64,000 nucleotides of DNA from an uncultured Roseburia sp. (GCA_900557275.1 USRX01000007.1:34476-98475), one strand, 5' to 3'; positions 33,168 through 42,247 are shown, counted from the first letter of the stretch. Made by a program: numbers and translations. The notes: generated from the letters alone by a model not told the origin.

Positions 33168-34370
33168 CTATTTCAATCGATGCAAATACGTCAATTCTGA
33201 ATCTGATACATTTTCATTGGTCAGGATTTTATGGATATCCTGTATCATCTTTCCCACTCCGGTACTTTCCTGGAACATATTTTTGTTCGTGCACCAGACC
33301 GTACCGTCCTTTACCGCTTTAAACTCTCCCAGCAGCTCGCTTTTGTCCAAAAGCTGGCTCATACTGTCCAACTCACCATCAATGGTACTGTTATAGATCA
33401 GAATATCGGCATCTTTCGCTTCCAGATAGAAATTTTCCATCTGCATATTCATGGTAGACATGGCATTTTCATCCGCTTCCACGCTGGAAATCGCATATTT
33501 TCCACCAGCAAGCTCGATCATTTTTGTAATATAATCGCCTGGTTTATGGATATTTGCCGCACCATTGGAAGTGATGTAGAAAAATCCTACTGTCTTTCCT
33601 GTATTATCCTGCTGCAGGATATCACTGAGTCCGGCTACTTCCTGATCAAACCATGCTGCTGCCTCTTCTTCTTTTCCCATTAATGTACCATACACTTTGA
33701 TCCATTCCATTCTTCCCAATGGATCCGATTCATAACTGGAACGCTCGACAAATACCGGAACACCAACTTTTTCCAGCTGCTCCTGAATATCCGGGGAATG
33801 ATAGATCATCGTAGATTCAATAGCCAGATCACAGCCTTCGGAAATGATCAGCTCATAATCCGGGGCAGAATATTTTCCAGCATATAAAATCTTCTTCTCT
33901 TCCATCGCCTGTTTTGCCTCCGGAATGTACCATCCTGAAGCTTCCGTTCCCGTCAGACGGATGGAATCCATACTGTCCAAAGCCCGAAAAAGATCCATGG
34001 CTGAAGTTGCCACCAGATAAATATGATCCAGTGGCTGCTGCAAGACAACAATATCTTCTGGAAGATTTGACGGAACCGTCTGGTTCTCCGGAACAACCAG
34101 ATATTTTTCTCCCGTTGCCATTGTGATCAGCCGGTAGTCGTCATAACAGTCGATCTGAAACTGTGTGGCATATTTTAAGGAAATCGTGCCTGTCACAGAC
34201 ATCTTATCCCACTCTTTTGCAGTCTGCTGTCCGCTGTTTTCCACAAATGCGCTGGTATCTGCACTGGTTTTTCCACTGCTGCAGCCACAGAGTATACCAA
34301 ACAGACAACATATAATCAGAGGTACCATCACACAGCGGAAACGATTTTGTCTGCTTTTTTCCTTTTTCAT
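33168..34370 (-). CDS. ABC substrate-binding lipoprotein, BtuF/FecB-like
   Basis: A 400-residue lipoprotein with lipobox GILCGCSSG after a basic start, and a two-lobed helical-backbone binding domain: VVLQQPLDHIYLVATSAMDL, GCDLAIESTMIYHSPDIQEQ, EKVGVPVFVERSSYESDPLG and TVGFFYITSNGAANIHKPGD. The size fits corrinoid or heme binders of the cluster A-II group. It lies 72 bp before the permease gene and 38 bp after the NEAT-like lipoprotein gene, so it is part of the same import operon. Confidence 0.88.
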   Translation of the reverse strand: MKKEKSRQNRFRCVMVPLIICCLFGILCGCSSGKTSADTSAFVENSGQQTAKEWDKMSVTGTISLKYATQFQIDCYDDYRLITMATGEKYLVVPENQTVPSNLPEDIVVLQQPLDHIYLVATSAMDLFRALDSMDSIRLTGTEASGWYIPEAKQAMEEKKILYAGKYSAPDYELIISEGCDLAIESTMIYHSPDIQEQLEKVGVPVFVERSSYESDPLGRMEWIKVYGTLMGKEEEAAAWFDQEVAGLSDILQQDNTGKTVGFFYITSNGAANIHKPGDYITKMIELAGGKYAISSVEADENAMSTMNMQMENFYLEAKDADILIYNSTIDGELDSMSQLLDKSELLGEFKAVKDGTVWCTNKNMFQESTGVGKMIQDIHKILTNENVSDSELTYLHRLK

Positions 34371-34408
34371 AACAATCTCCTAAATACTTTTATCTCATCA
34401 CACTTGAA

Positions 34409-35341
34409 TTACTGAACAGATGCGGAATCAAAATACAGTGTATACGTGATCTCATGCGGTGTACTCATGGCTGTCGTATCTGCTGCCACTGTGATCTTTC
34501 TGTCAAACACACTGACCGGGATCTCAAATGTTGCAGTTTCGGTATTCTCCAGTGGAAGATATTTCTGTCCGTCCACGATCATATAGTCATAATTGGAACT
34601 GCTCCATACGATTGTCGCTGTAGCCTGTCCGTTTTCTACATGAATCTTTGCCGGGCTCTGCACACTTGCTCTGCCGGAACCACCTTCTAAAGTCACGGCT
34701 GCTGTATAATCGCCATCTGCAAGGTTCAGATCTGCCACAGATTTTCCGGTTCCTTCCGCATACGCATCCGATGGCAGGGAATCTGCGCGGAATACCAGTG
34801 TTCTGTCATACCACATTTCTTTATTTTTACTGAATGCTGCACAGTTCAATCCTTTGTCCAACGCTTCTACCGGTACGGTAAAAGTATGTTGCCCATTCTG
34901 ATCTTCCACAAATGGAATGTAATCAGATTTCTCTGCTTTTGCCGCTTCCTCTCCGGTGCCCATATAAACATAGAGATATCCTTTTCCACCCATTGTCATA
35001 ACAGCTGTCATCTTACCGTCTTTAACGGTCAGTTTACAGGATGTAACGGAAAACATGGAGGAACTGGAATCCACCGTAATATCGTAGGTGCCATCTTTGA
35101 TCTGGGAACCTTCTACCGGTGTCATACCATCTTTTACCACATCACTGACTGATGACATATCCGCACTGGTAGCCACTTTATCAAAACTTTCCGGTTCTGC
35201 GCTGTTATCCGTCTGCTCTGTCTGACTACTCTGTCCGGCATCTGCAGCCTTATCTGTTCCACACGCTGCAAACGATGCGGCCGCAAGCACGATGGCACCG
35301 ATCACACAGCTCTTTTTTAACCATAATGTTTTATTTTTCAT
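34409..35341 (-). CDS. Lipoprotein with two NEAT-like beta domains
   Basis: A 310-residue lipoprotein (lipobox SFAACGTD, Cys27), with a Ser/Thr/Glu-rich linker to about residue 75. Two beta-rich modules follow: about 80-190 (KDGTYDITVDSSSSMFSV, GGKGYLYVYMGT) and about 205-310 (DGDYTAAVTLEGGSGRASV, TIVWSSSNYDYMIVDGQKYL). The second module shares WSSSNYDYMIVDGQK with the protein at 37156. The strand order and paired Tyr residues recall NEAT heme-binding domains, but I cannot confirm that family. It sits first in the corrinoid importer operon and probably captures a tetrapyrrole at the surface. Confidence 0.65.
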   Translation of the reverse strand: MKNKTLWLKKSCVIGAIVLAAASFAACGTDKAADAGQSSQTEQTDNSAEPESFDKVATSADMSSVSDVVKDGMTPVEGSQIKDGTYDITVDSSSSMFSVTSCKLTVKDGKMTAVMTMGGKGYLYVYMGTGEEAAKAEKSDYIPFVEDQNGQHTFTVPVEALDKGLNCAAFSKNKEMWYDRTLVFRADSLPSDAYAEGTGKSVADLNLADGDYTAAVTLEGGSGRASVQSPAKIHVENGQATATIVWSSSNYDYMIVDGQKYLPLENTETATFEIPVSVFDRKITVAADTTAMSTPHEITYTLYFDSASVQ

Positions 35342-35457
35342 CTTCCTCTTTCCTCCTGATCTATATTATACAACCACTAATTTTTATGAAAAACTAATTC
35401 TGAAAATATATTGTTTTTTCATTCATGAATGTTTTTACTACTATATACAGAATGACC

Positions 35458-35489
35458 TGTCTGCGGAAATCCAATTTTTCCGCAAGACA
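35458..35489. terminator. Hairpin downstream of cbiK
   Basis: TGTCT-GCGGAAA pairs with TTTCCGC-AAGACA, with a short loop. It lies between cbiK (35592) and the NEAT-like gene (35341). No T-run follows, so it may be a processing or partial termination site within the run. Confidence 0.45.
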
Positions 35490-35591
35490 AGCCATTTCCA
35501 CACATTTCATATACATTCTTTGATAAGAAAGACTGTAGAATCTATATTTTTACTAGATTCATCTCCCTTATGAGTCATCAATAATCAGTGA

Positions 35592-36590
35592 TTACTGCAG
35601 ACTGTTGATTGCATCCTGCGCATGCTGAGCGATCAGGTTCTGAATGCCTTCCAGTTCGCCAAGTCCGCGTACAACAGGAATTACTTCATAACCAGCTTTT
35701 GAAAATACAGATTTCCAGGAACCATCCTCATCGCCTGCCATATCATTGTTTGCATGATCTCCGGCAACGATCATCAGCGGCTCAATAACAACACGTTTGT
35801 AATTACCCTGCTGTACTTTTGCAAGAACATCTTCTACAGAAGGAGTAGCCTCAACTGTTCCTACATAGTAATCTTTGTATCCTGCGGCTGTCAGTTTCTC
35901 CTGCATCTTAGAGTAAACTTCGTTAGATTTTGCTTCTGTACCATGTCCCATGAAACAGATTGCAGTCTGTCCGTCATTGTACTCAGAAGTTGCATCTGTA
36001 ATTGCTTTGATCACTGCATCATAATCAGAGTCAGAACTCAGCAGCGGTTTGCCGATGGCAACTTTTTCAAATGCATCTGCATTCTCGCCAACTTCCTCTA
36101 CCAGATCGTTGTACTCCAGACCATCCATCAGATGAGTCGGCTGTACGACCAGTGTCTTAACGCCATTATCCTGTGCACGTTTCAGAGCTTCTTCTACATT
36201 ATCAATCGTTACATTGTCACGTTTCTTTACATGATCAATAATGATCTGACTTGTAAATCCTCTTCTTACAGAAAATTCCGGGAATGTACTCTCGAGTTTA
36301 TTCTCAATCGCTCCAATGGTCAGACGACGGCTGTCATTGTAGCTTGTACCAAAGCTGACTACCAGAAGCTCTTTATCTCCGATCTCATCCTGATTTCTTG
36401 TATTGTCCAATGAAGCGTCTCCTGTCTCGTAGTTTTCTTCATCCTCACCTTCAGCCTCTGCGGAAGAGGATACTTCTCCTTTAGCGCTGGATGTTTTCTG
36501 ATTGCCAGTCTCTTTTGCGCCACAACCAGCCATCATAACTGCTGCCATTCCCACTGCTGCGCACATCATTGCTACGCGTTTCTTTTTCAT
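35592..36590 (-). CDS. cbiK: Sirohydrochlorin cobaltochelatase CbiK, lipoprotein form
   Basis: A 332-residue protein whose chelatase part (about 70-330) matches CbiK: ELLVVSFGTSYNDSRRLTI, GFTSQIIIDHVKKRDN, VQPTHLMDGLEY (metal-binding His), CFMGHGTEAKSNEVYSKMQE and VAGDHANNDMAGD. Unusually it begins with a lipoprotein signal, lipobox MMAGCG (Cys23), and a Ser/Glu-rich linker of about 45 residues, so it should be anchored outside the membrane. Periplasmic CbiK forms are known in Desulfovibrio. The gene is first after a cobalamin riboswitch. The substrate may be an external tetrapyrrole rather than the cytosolic intermediate. Confidence 0.9.
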   Translation of the reverse strand: MKKKRVAMMCAAVGMAAVMMAGCGAKETGNQKTSSAKGEVSSSAEAEGEDEENYETGDASLDNTRNQDEIGDKELLVVSFGTSYNDSRRLTIGAIENKLESTFPEFSVRRGFTSQIIIDHVKKRDNVTIDNVEEALKRAQDNGVKTLVVQPTHLMDGLEYNDLVEEVGENADAFEKVAIGKPLLSSDSDYDAVIKAITDATSEYNDGQTAICFMGHGTEAKSNEVYSKMQEKLTAAGYKDYYVGTVEATPSVEDVLAKVQQGNYKRVVIEPLMIVAGDHANNDMAGDEDGSWKSVFSKAGYEVIPVVRGLGELEGIQNLIAQHAQDAINSLQ

Positions 36591-36635
36591 AATACTGCTT
36601 CCTCCATAAAATAAATTTCAAAATGAATCCGTACA

Positions 36636-36670
36636 GAAAAAAATCCACCAGACAGACCTTTACAGATCTG
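36636..36670 (-). terminator. Terminator of the cobalamin riboswitch
   Basis: On the minus strand CAGATC-TGTAAA-GGTCTG is followed shortly by ATTTTTTT. An alternative stem, GAGTAAC/GTTACTC, spans 36681-36725 just before it and may be the competing antiterminator. Confidence 0.5.
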
Positions 36671-36741
36671 ATACTGACGGAGTAACGTTTAGCATGTGCT
36701 TTACAGCGGTACGACCAGTTACTCGTAGTCCGGAATCTCTT

Positions 36742-36957
36742 CCTGTACCCACAATCGGCAGGTTTCCTGACTCACAGTTCTGAATTTCTGACCCCTTTAC
36801 TTTTTTAATGAAAATAAAATTATCCTGAAATTTCCCACAGAAAACGGTCTTCCCAAAGTTTTCCTTCAGTGACACGTTTCGTTTTCTGCTCCCTGCATAC
36901 AGTGACGAGTTCGTACAGGCCTTGCACCTGTTTCCCTTTTACCTGTTACTGCAAAAT
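36742..36957 (-). ncRNA. Cobalamin riboswitch
   Basis: On the minus strand it has AGGGAAACAGGTGCAAGGCCTG, split as the usual P3 region, then GTCACTGT, GGGAGC, TCACTGAAGG, GGGAAGAC and the B12 box GAGTCAGGAAACCTGCC (36773-36757). These are the family blocks in the right order. It lies 150 bp before the lipoprotein cbiK gene. Confidence 0.93.
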
Positions 36958-36998
36958 TCTGCATAACAGCACCGATCATGTTTTTCATTTATTTATCT

Positions 36999-37027
36999 AT
37001 ATTAACATTACAGTCGGGAAAAAGCAA
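36999..37027 (-). promoter_or_regulatory. Promoter of the cobalamin riboswitch transcript
   Basis: On the minus strand TTGCTT (37027-37022), a 17-bp spacer and TAATAT (37004-36999), about 45 bp before the start of the aptamer. Confidence 0.6.
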
Positions 37028-37155
37028 TGACAGATTCCCTGCTTTTCCCTTCCTGTTCCATAGAATTTTTGTATAGCTGTCTACTACAATTCACTATGGT
37101 ACATATCCTCTACATCCCATAAGGAATGATCTGGCTTATTGTTTAAGCAATCAAA

Positions 37156-37746
37156 CTATTTTTTTCCAGGACGAAAATCCCGGTTTCTCCGTTTGGCCAC
37201 AAAATAATTGAGTATGCCGCCACCTACGATGATAATTGCCGCCACCACCAGTACACGTTTGGCAGCTTCCTGGGGCAATGCCCCCTTATCCTCGATAGAG
37301 TCCGCATAAAAAGTAAACTGATAGGACACTTCATGAGGTGTTCCCATCGCTGTCGTATCTGCAATGACCGGCATCTCCTGATCCATCGCCATAACCGGTA
37401 TCGTAAATGTGGAATAGCCTTCTTCACTTTCATTCAGCAATTTCTGTCCGTCCACAATCATATAATCGTAATTAGAACTGCTCCACTGAATCTTCGCATA
37501 AGCTTTTCCGTCCTTTACCGTCAGCACCGTAGGCGACACGATCGTTGCCTTTCCACTTCCGCCAGTCATCGTTACTTCAATGGCGTACTCTCCATCCTCC
37601 ATAGAAAGAGACAGCGGCTCTGCCTGCGCCGGACAGACCAGCCACAGCCACCAGAGCAGACATACGCTGAGCAATGTAACCATATATGCGATGCACTTTC
37701 CGCTTATTTGTTTTCTAAGTTTCATTTTCTGCTTCCCGATTTTCAT
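37156..37746 (-). CDS. Membrane-anchored NEAT-like protein
   Basis: A 196-residue protein with a signal peptide (hydrophobic about 18-40, cleavage near AQA-EPL), one beta-rich module at about 43-150 (DGEYAIEVTMTGGSGKATIV, WSSSNYDYMIVDGQKLL, IADTTAMGTPHEVSYQF), and a C-terminal transmembrane helix (VLVVAAIIIVGGGILNYFV) with a basic tail. The module is clearly related to the second module of the lipoprotein at 34409. Thus two surface proteins of one family flank cbiK. The start could also be ATG 37725. Copy B of the dispersed repeat lies 24 bp upstream. Confidence 0.7.
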   Translation of the reverse strand: MKIGKQKMKLRKQISGKCIAYMVTLLSVCLLWWLWLVCPAQAEPLSLSMEDGEYAIEVTMTGGSGKATIVSPTVLTVKDGKAYAKIQWSSSNYDYMIVDGQKLLNESEEGYSTFTIPVMAMDQEMPVIADTTAMGTPHEVSYQFTFYADSIEDKGALPQEAAKRVLVVAAIIIVGGGILNYFVAKRRNRDFRPGKK

Positions 37747-37769
37747 TTTCCGTTACTATTTCCAATCTA

Positions 37770-37838
37770 CATTTTAATACTCATGCCGCAGTCTCCAGCT
37801 GTCGGCATAACCAAATATGAAAAAGTATTTTTCACACT
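37770..37838 (+). repeat. Dispersed double-dyad repeat, copy B
   Basis: This is the best-formed copy: CATTTTAATACTCATGCCGC at the start, dyad ATGCCG...CGGCAT (37783-37808), then the perfect dyad TGAAAAAGTATTTTTCA (37818-37834) and CACT. It lies between the NEAT-like gene and the ABC-2 permease gene. Confidence 0.7.
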
Positions 37839-37907
37839 GCTGTTTCTGATTTTTTATCTTCTGACTGTTATCTTCCAGTCATTATTTTCCGGGAACAATC
37901 CCTATTT

Positions 37908-38639
37908 TTACAGATTTTTCCGCTTATAGATAAACCAGAATGCCAGCAGCAAAAATACCACAAGATAGATAGCAAGAATCAGAATTCCGATCAGATTGAC
38001 CGGCTCCCGCTCTGCAATGCTTCGGATCATGGCGCTGGTCTGAGACAGTGGAAGCACGCTCAATCCCCTCCGCACGCCTTCCGGCATATTATCCATGGAA
38101 AAAAAGGTATTGCACAGATAGGACATGGGCATGATCACATAATTGGAAAACCGAGGCACATCCGTATGATTTTTCGCAATAAATGATACGACTACTCCAA
38201 TGGTAGAAAATACTGCTCCGTTCAGAAACATGATCAGGAAAGAATAGCCGTTAAAGACCAGTCCTGTTTTGATCGGCAGGATCAAAAGCATGATAATTCC
38301 GCCCGCATACAAACCTCTCAGACTTCCTGCAATGACCTGTCCTAAAATAAACTGCCACAGAGGCGTCGGTGAGATCATGACCTGATCGAAAGCTTTCTCA
38401 TATAAACGCTGTACATTCAGATTCTGAGCAATCGCATTAAAGCTTCCCGTCATCGTCGTCAGTGCAACCACACCCGGAATCAGGAAGTTCAGATACGGTT
38501 CTCCATGGGAAACCATCTGCAGTCCCATTCCAAATACGATCAGATACATTAACGGCGCGATCATGGCAGCCAGCGTGATCTTATAGAAATCCCGGCGGAA
38601 CTCTGTCCATTTTTCCCATAATACTGTCAGAATCCCCAT
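37908..38639 (-). CDS. ABC-2 type permease
   Basis: A 243-residue, six-helix ABC-2 membrane protein: FRRDFYKITLAAMIAPLMYL, IPGVVALTTMTGSFNAIAQN, YEKAFDQVMISPTPLWQFIL, and MPMSYLCNTFFSMDNMPEGV. I chose start 38639 (MGILTVLWEKW), one base after the ATPase stop. It pairs with the ATPase at 38641 as an exporter. The cluster with cbiL and cbiK makes a tetrapyrrole or metal intermediate a possible cargo, but the family also exports drugs and polysaccharides. Confidence 0.88.
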   Translation of the reverse strand: MGILTVLWEKWTEFRRDFYKITLAAMIAPLMYLIVFGMGLQMVSHGEPYLNFLIPGVVALTTMTGSFNAIAQNLNVQRLYEKAFDQVMISPTPLWQFILGQVIAGSLRGLYAGGIIMLLILPIKTGLVFNGYSFLIMFLNGAVFSTIGVVVSFIAKNHTDVPRFSNYVIMPMSYLCNTFFSMDNMPEGVRRGLSVLPLSQTSAMIRSIAEREPVNLIGILILAIYLVVFLLLAFWFIYKRKNL

Positions 38640-38640
38640 A

Positions 38641-39483
38641 CTATCCACGCCTCTCTTTCTTCTCTGCCCGTGCCACAAAGACATCTTCCAGCGTCGTGTT
38701 TCGCAGAGCTGTCTGTCCCTCCACATGGCTCAGATATTCGATAGCCTCTTTCCGTTCCCGGAAATAATGGCTCTTTAATCCTTCCGGCGTCATAAGATCT
38801 ACCGCATAATGTCCCAACTGTTCCACCATCCGCTTTGGCTCATTGATCTCTTCCAGTTTTCCCCGATCCATAAACGCAACTCTCTGGCAAAGACTCTCTG
38901 CCTCCTCCATATAATGGGTCGTCAGAAGAATCGTCAGATTGCGGTCATTGAGCTGACGCAGCAGGTTCCACATCTGACGTCTGGAAATGGCGTCCATACC
39001 GGCTGTTGGCTCATCCAGAAGAAGGATCTCCGGTTCCGTAAGAAGTGCCCGGCAGACCATCAGTTTTCGTTTCATGCCGCCAGAAAGCTTTCTGACCGTC
39101 CGTCTGCGAAAATCGATCAGTCCGCAAAATTCCAGCAGTTCTTCCGTCTTTTCCCGGATCTTTTTTCTGGGCATAAAATACAGTCTGCCCTGATATTCCA
39201 TAACCTCATCCATGGTCATGTCCTGCCGCATGGAATATTCCTGCGTGATGACGCTGATCTTTCGTTTCAGTCCGGGATTTTTCCGGCTGAGCATCTCTCC
39301 ATCGATCAGGATCTCCCCTTCCGTAGGCAGGAGCAGGGTAGACATCAAACTAATGGTCGTTGTCTTTCCTGCTCCATTCGGTCCCAGAAGTCCAAAAAAT
39401 TCTCCCGTTTCTATCTTCAGGTTCAGATGATCCACAGCTGTGAACGTATCAAATTTCTTGGTAAGGTTCTTCAGTTCGATCAT
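38641..39483 (-). CDS. ABC-2 type exporter ATPase
   Basis: A 280-residue DrrA/CcmA-like ATPase with Walker A GPNGAGKTT, signature LSGGMKRKLMVCRALL, Walker B EILLLDEPTAGMD, and switch His in LTTHYMEEAE. Its ATG overlaps the cbiL stop by one base (TAATG), and its stop is one base from the permease start. So cbiL, ATPase and permease are translated as a coupled set. That tight link to a corrin-synthesis gene is uncommon for this transporter type. Confidence 0.9.
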   Translation of the reverse strand: MIELKNLTKKFDTFTAVDHLNLKIETGEFFGLLGPNGAGKTTTISLMSTLLLPTEGEILIDGEMLSRKNPGLKRKISVITQEYSMRQDMTMDEVMEYQGRLYFMPRKKIREKTEELLEFCGLIDFRRRTVRKLSGGMKRKLMVCRALLTEPEILLLDEPTAGMDAISRRQMWNLLRQLNDRNLTILLTTHYMEEAESLCQRVAFMDRGKLEEINEPKRMVEQLGHYAVDLMTPEGLKSHYFRERKEAIEYLSHVEGQTALRNTTLEDVFVARAEKKERRG

Positions 39484-40175
39484 TACGCATCTGCTCCGTC
39501 TTTTGCCATGATCAGAGAATAGTATCCTGCATCATCCGGAATTTCATCCACACCTCGATAAATATGTTCGTTTGGCATGCCGCAATTTTCTACCATGGTC
39601 ACTTCTTTTCCTGTCTCCCGCAGGATCTCTTTAACCTGTTTCATCTTCTTGCCGGATTTCATAAATACATAATTGCCTTCTGCATCTGCGGACTGTCCCA
39701 CTTTATGAACGGCAGGCACGATATGCAGTGCCTGATTCCATTCCGCCAGCGGTTGATTCATTCGCGCTGCTGCCGCACAAAATGATGTAATTCCGCTGAC
39801 CAGCGCCGTCTCATATCCATCGTTTTCCACCCGTTTCTGTAAATAGGAAAAAGTAGAATAGATCGTCGGATCGCCCAGTGTCAGAAAGACGATATCTTTC
39901 CCCTGATCCAGAACAGATTCCAGAAGTTCTGCGCCTTTTCTGTGATTCTCTTCCAGTTTGACCGGATCATGAGTCATAGGCATGTAGACCGGCAACAGTT
40001 CTTTTTCTGTCAGCTCCGGCACTGCCTGAACTGCGATCTTATAGGCAACTGTCTCCTCTGCCTTCGCTCCCGGAACCGCGATCACATCGGTCTTCCGGAT
40101 CATTCTTACAGCTTTTAAAGTCATCAGCTCCGGATCTCCCGGTCCGACGCCGACTCCATATAAAATTCCTCTCAT
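39483..40175 (-). CDS. cbiL: Precorrin-2 / cobalt-factor II C20-methyltransferase
   Basis: A 230-residue SAM-dependent tetrapyrrole methylase: GVGVGPGDPELMTLKAVRMI (nucleotide loop), VYMPMTHD, VFLTLGDPTIYSTFSYLQKR and ALVSGITSFCAAAARMNQPL are signatures of CbiL/CobI. It methylates C-20 of the precorrin/cobalt-factor II macrocycle. It is the first gene of a coupled trio with the ABC exporter. Copy C of the dispersed repeat lies about 137 bp upstream. Confidence 0.94.
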   Translation of the reverse strand: MRGILYGVGVGPGDPELMTLKAVRMIRKTDVIAVPGAKAEETVAYKIAVQAVPELTEKELLPVYMPMTHDPVKLEENHRKGAELLESVLDQGKDIVFLTLGDPTIYSTFSYLQKRVENDGYETALVSGITSFCAAAARMNQPLAEWNQALHIVPAVHKVGQSADAEGNYVFMKSGKKMKQVKEILRETGKEVTMVENCGMPNEHIYRGVDEIPDDAGYYSLIMAKDGADA

Positions 40176-40311
40176 AACTTGTATCTCCTGTATATCAAAT
40201 ATAAAATCATTTTCCCAATTTCTTACATATATTTTTGAAAAACTGTATCTAATAATAAAAAAACTGCAAAATATTCCTTTTGCTTGTTTCCATATCCGTC
40301 ATACTGTTTTT

Positions 40312-40377
40312 CATTTTAATAACTATTCCACTAATTTTTCAGCAATATAAATGGTCATGAAAAATATTTTTCAAACT
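40312..40377 (+). repeat. Dispersed double-dyad repeat, copy C
   Basis: A degenerate copy: CATTTTAATAACTATTCCAC at the start, then CAGCAATATAAATGG and the A/T dyad TGAAAAATATTTTTCA (40358-40373). The ATGCCG/CGGCAT dyad is largely lost. Confidence 0.55.
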
Positions 40378-40422
40378 ATATTTTATAATAAACAGCATTT
40401 ATAAATGTACCAAGCTTATCTA

Positions 40423-42075
40423 TTATTCAAAATACATCTGTTCCATATATTCATCACTGAATTTTTTATGAGTAGACAGCTCCACATAACGCATTTCCTT
40501 CCGAAGACGGGCAAGTTCTTCCCGCGCTTCTCCTGAAAGTGCTGCGGATATCGCGCCTTCTCCAGCTGCATTTCCTACCGATACTGTCACATCTAACAGC
40601 TCGCTCGGAATCAGACCAATGGCTGCTGCACTCTTTTTGTTCAGAAAGCTTCCGAATCCACCTGCAAGGATGACCTGTTCTACCGCTGACATCTGTAGTC
40701 CTTTTTCTGATAACAGAATGCGGATGCCGGCTGCGATAGATGCTTTTGCCAGCTGTAATTTGCGGATGTCTGCCTGTGTGATTTTAACCCTATCTGTCAG
40801 CCAGATGCAGCTTCCGTTTTCATCTTCGCCCAGATAATCCACCAGTTCTTCTTCTACGTCATCCTCGTCTGCCAAAAGACCTGTCTCGTCCATAAGACCT
40901 GTTTCCAGAAAAACTGCCAGCGCATCGATCAGACCAGAACCGCAGATACCTGTTGCTTCCTTCCCACCGATTACGGATACACACAGCTTCGCGCCTTCCA
41001 TCCAGACTTTTGAAATGGCACCATCTGCTGCCGGCATTCCCATAGTAATCTCGGCTCCCTCAAAAGCAGGCCCTGCTGCTGTCGCGCAGCACACATAGTC
41101 TCCGGCTTTGCCAAGAACCATTTCGCCGTTGGTACCGATGTCTAACAACAAAGTTTCAGGTTCGTTCATTTTTCCGTTTACTGACTGACTTTCCTTTTGT
41201 TGTTCTGCAACATTTTCACTTGCTGCTTCTGTTTCAACATTTGCCGATTGTATTTTTTCTTCCGTCTGGTCTGCAGTAATAGCTTCGCCTGAATATTTCG
41301 CTGCAAGCTGTTCAGAGTGCATCTTTACTGCAATCAAGTCTGCGGTAATATCACCCCCCACATATCCGGCGATGGCAGGCACAATATACACCTGTTCACA
41401 CAGCTCTAATCCCAGTGACGCGCCCGTATGCATATCCCCAAACAGGGAAAGTGGGGTAAACGGAACGACTCCGATGCTCTTGGGAGACAGATCTGTGAAC
41501 AGATGACTCATCACCGTATTACCGGCAACTGCCAGAAAATTGACCGGACCTTTTCGTCCGGCTTTCTCCAAAAGCTGCTCCAGCATATGACTGATCTGAT
41601 CTCGGATTGCTCCATGCAGCAACTCCAGTCCATCTCCTTCTGCTGCCTGAATTCGTGAGATTACATCTGCGCCAAAGCTCCTCTGTGCATTGGGTGCGCT
41701 GACCGTAGCAAGACGTCTGCCCGACTTTCCATCCAGCAGATGACATACTACTGTCGTCGTACCGATGTCACAAGCTGCCACAAGGTCATACCGTCCGTCT
41801 GCCGGATACAGATAGCAGTTCCCATTTTCTGCGATCACGGATTTCTCCTCTTCCGGAATCGTAACAACCATGCCATCTTCTGCAACAGTCTGGCAGGCAA
41901 GCACTTCACCTTTTCCTTCTACAAAAACAAGGCATTTTTTACAGGTTCCGTTTCCGCCACAGGGAGTATGTAACTGCGTAATGCCATTTTCCTGAAATAC
42001 TTCCAGAATCGTCAGATTCTGTTTATCTGTTTTCAGTGTCTGCTGTTTTGTTCCTGTCTTTAATTCTATGTTCAT
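40423..42075 (-). CDS. Reductive activator of corrinoid proteins (2Fe-2S + ASKHA, RamA/RACo-like)
   Basis: A 550-residue protein. Residues 1-80 are a ferredoxin-like domain with Cys39, Cys45, Cys48 and Cys61 (PCGGNGTCKKC, LACQT). From about residue 98 it is an actin-like ATPase domain of the DUF4445 type, with ACDIGTTTVVCHLLDGKSGR and LLLDIGTNGEMVLG as phosphate loops, and VILAGGFGSFLNKKSAAAIG. Such proteins use ATP and electrons to restore Co(I) in inactive corrinoid proteins. A Glu/Gln/Ser-rich insert interrupts the domain at about 253-305. It would service the corrinoid protein at 25010. Confidence 0.88.
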   Translation of the reverse strand: MNIELKTGTKQQTLKTDKQNLTILEVFQENGITQLHTPCGGNGTCKKCLVFVEGKGEVLACQTVAEDGMVVTIPEEEKSVIAENGNCYLYPADGRYDLVAACDIGTTTVVCHLLDGKSGRRLATVSAPNAQRSFGADVISRIQAAEGDGLELLHGAIRDQISHMLEQLLEKAGRKGPVNFLAVAGNTVMSHLFTDLSPKSIGVVPFTPLSLFGDMHTGASLGLELCEQVYIVPAIAGYVGGDITADLIAVKMHSEQLAAKYSGEAITADQTEEKIQSANVETEAASENVAEQQKESQSVNGKMNEPETLLLDIGTNGEMVLGKAGDYVCCATAAGPAFEGAEITMGMPAADGAISKVWMEGAKLCVSVIGGKEATGICGSGLIDALAVFLETGLMDETGLLADEDDVEEELVDYLGEDENGSCIWLTDRVKITQADIRKLQLAKASIAAGIRILLSEKGLQMSAVEQVILAGGFGSFLNKKSAAAIGLIPSELLDVTVSVGNAAGEGAISAALSGEAREELARLRKEMRYVELSTHKKFSDEYMEQMYFE

Positions 42076-42181
42076 GTTATCATCTCCGTTCTGTTATCAT
42101 ATATTTTTTCACATCTTCTTCCAGTTGATTTTCCGTAACAAAAGCATATCCCTTATGTTCCCCTGTTGTATCTACTGTTTA

Positions 42182-42247
42182 CATACTAATAGCCATGCCG
42201 CAGCCATTGGCTGTTCGACATAAATAACTATAAAACAGTGTTTTCAA
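42182..42247 (+). repeat. Dispersed double-dyad repeat, copy D
   Basis: It starts CATACTAATAGCCATGCCGC, has the palindrome CAGCCATTGGCTG, then CGACATAAATAACTATAAAA and CAGTGTTTTCA. It lies about 107 bp upstream of the corrinoid activator gene. A shorter related stretch (ATGAAACAGTATTTTTAT) follows at about 42299-42316. Confidence 0.6.

Noticed and set aside
36660..36875. 71-codon minus-strand frame upstream of cbiK
   Set aside because: It lies inside the cobalamin riboswitch and expression platform.
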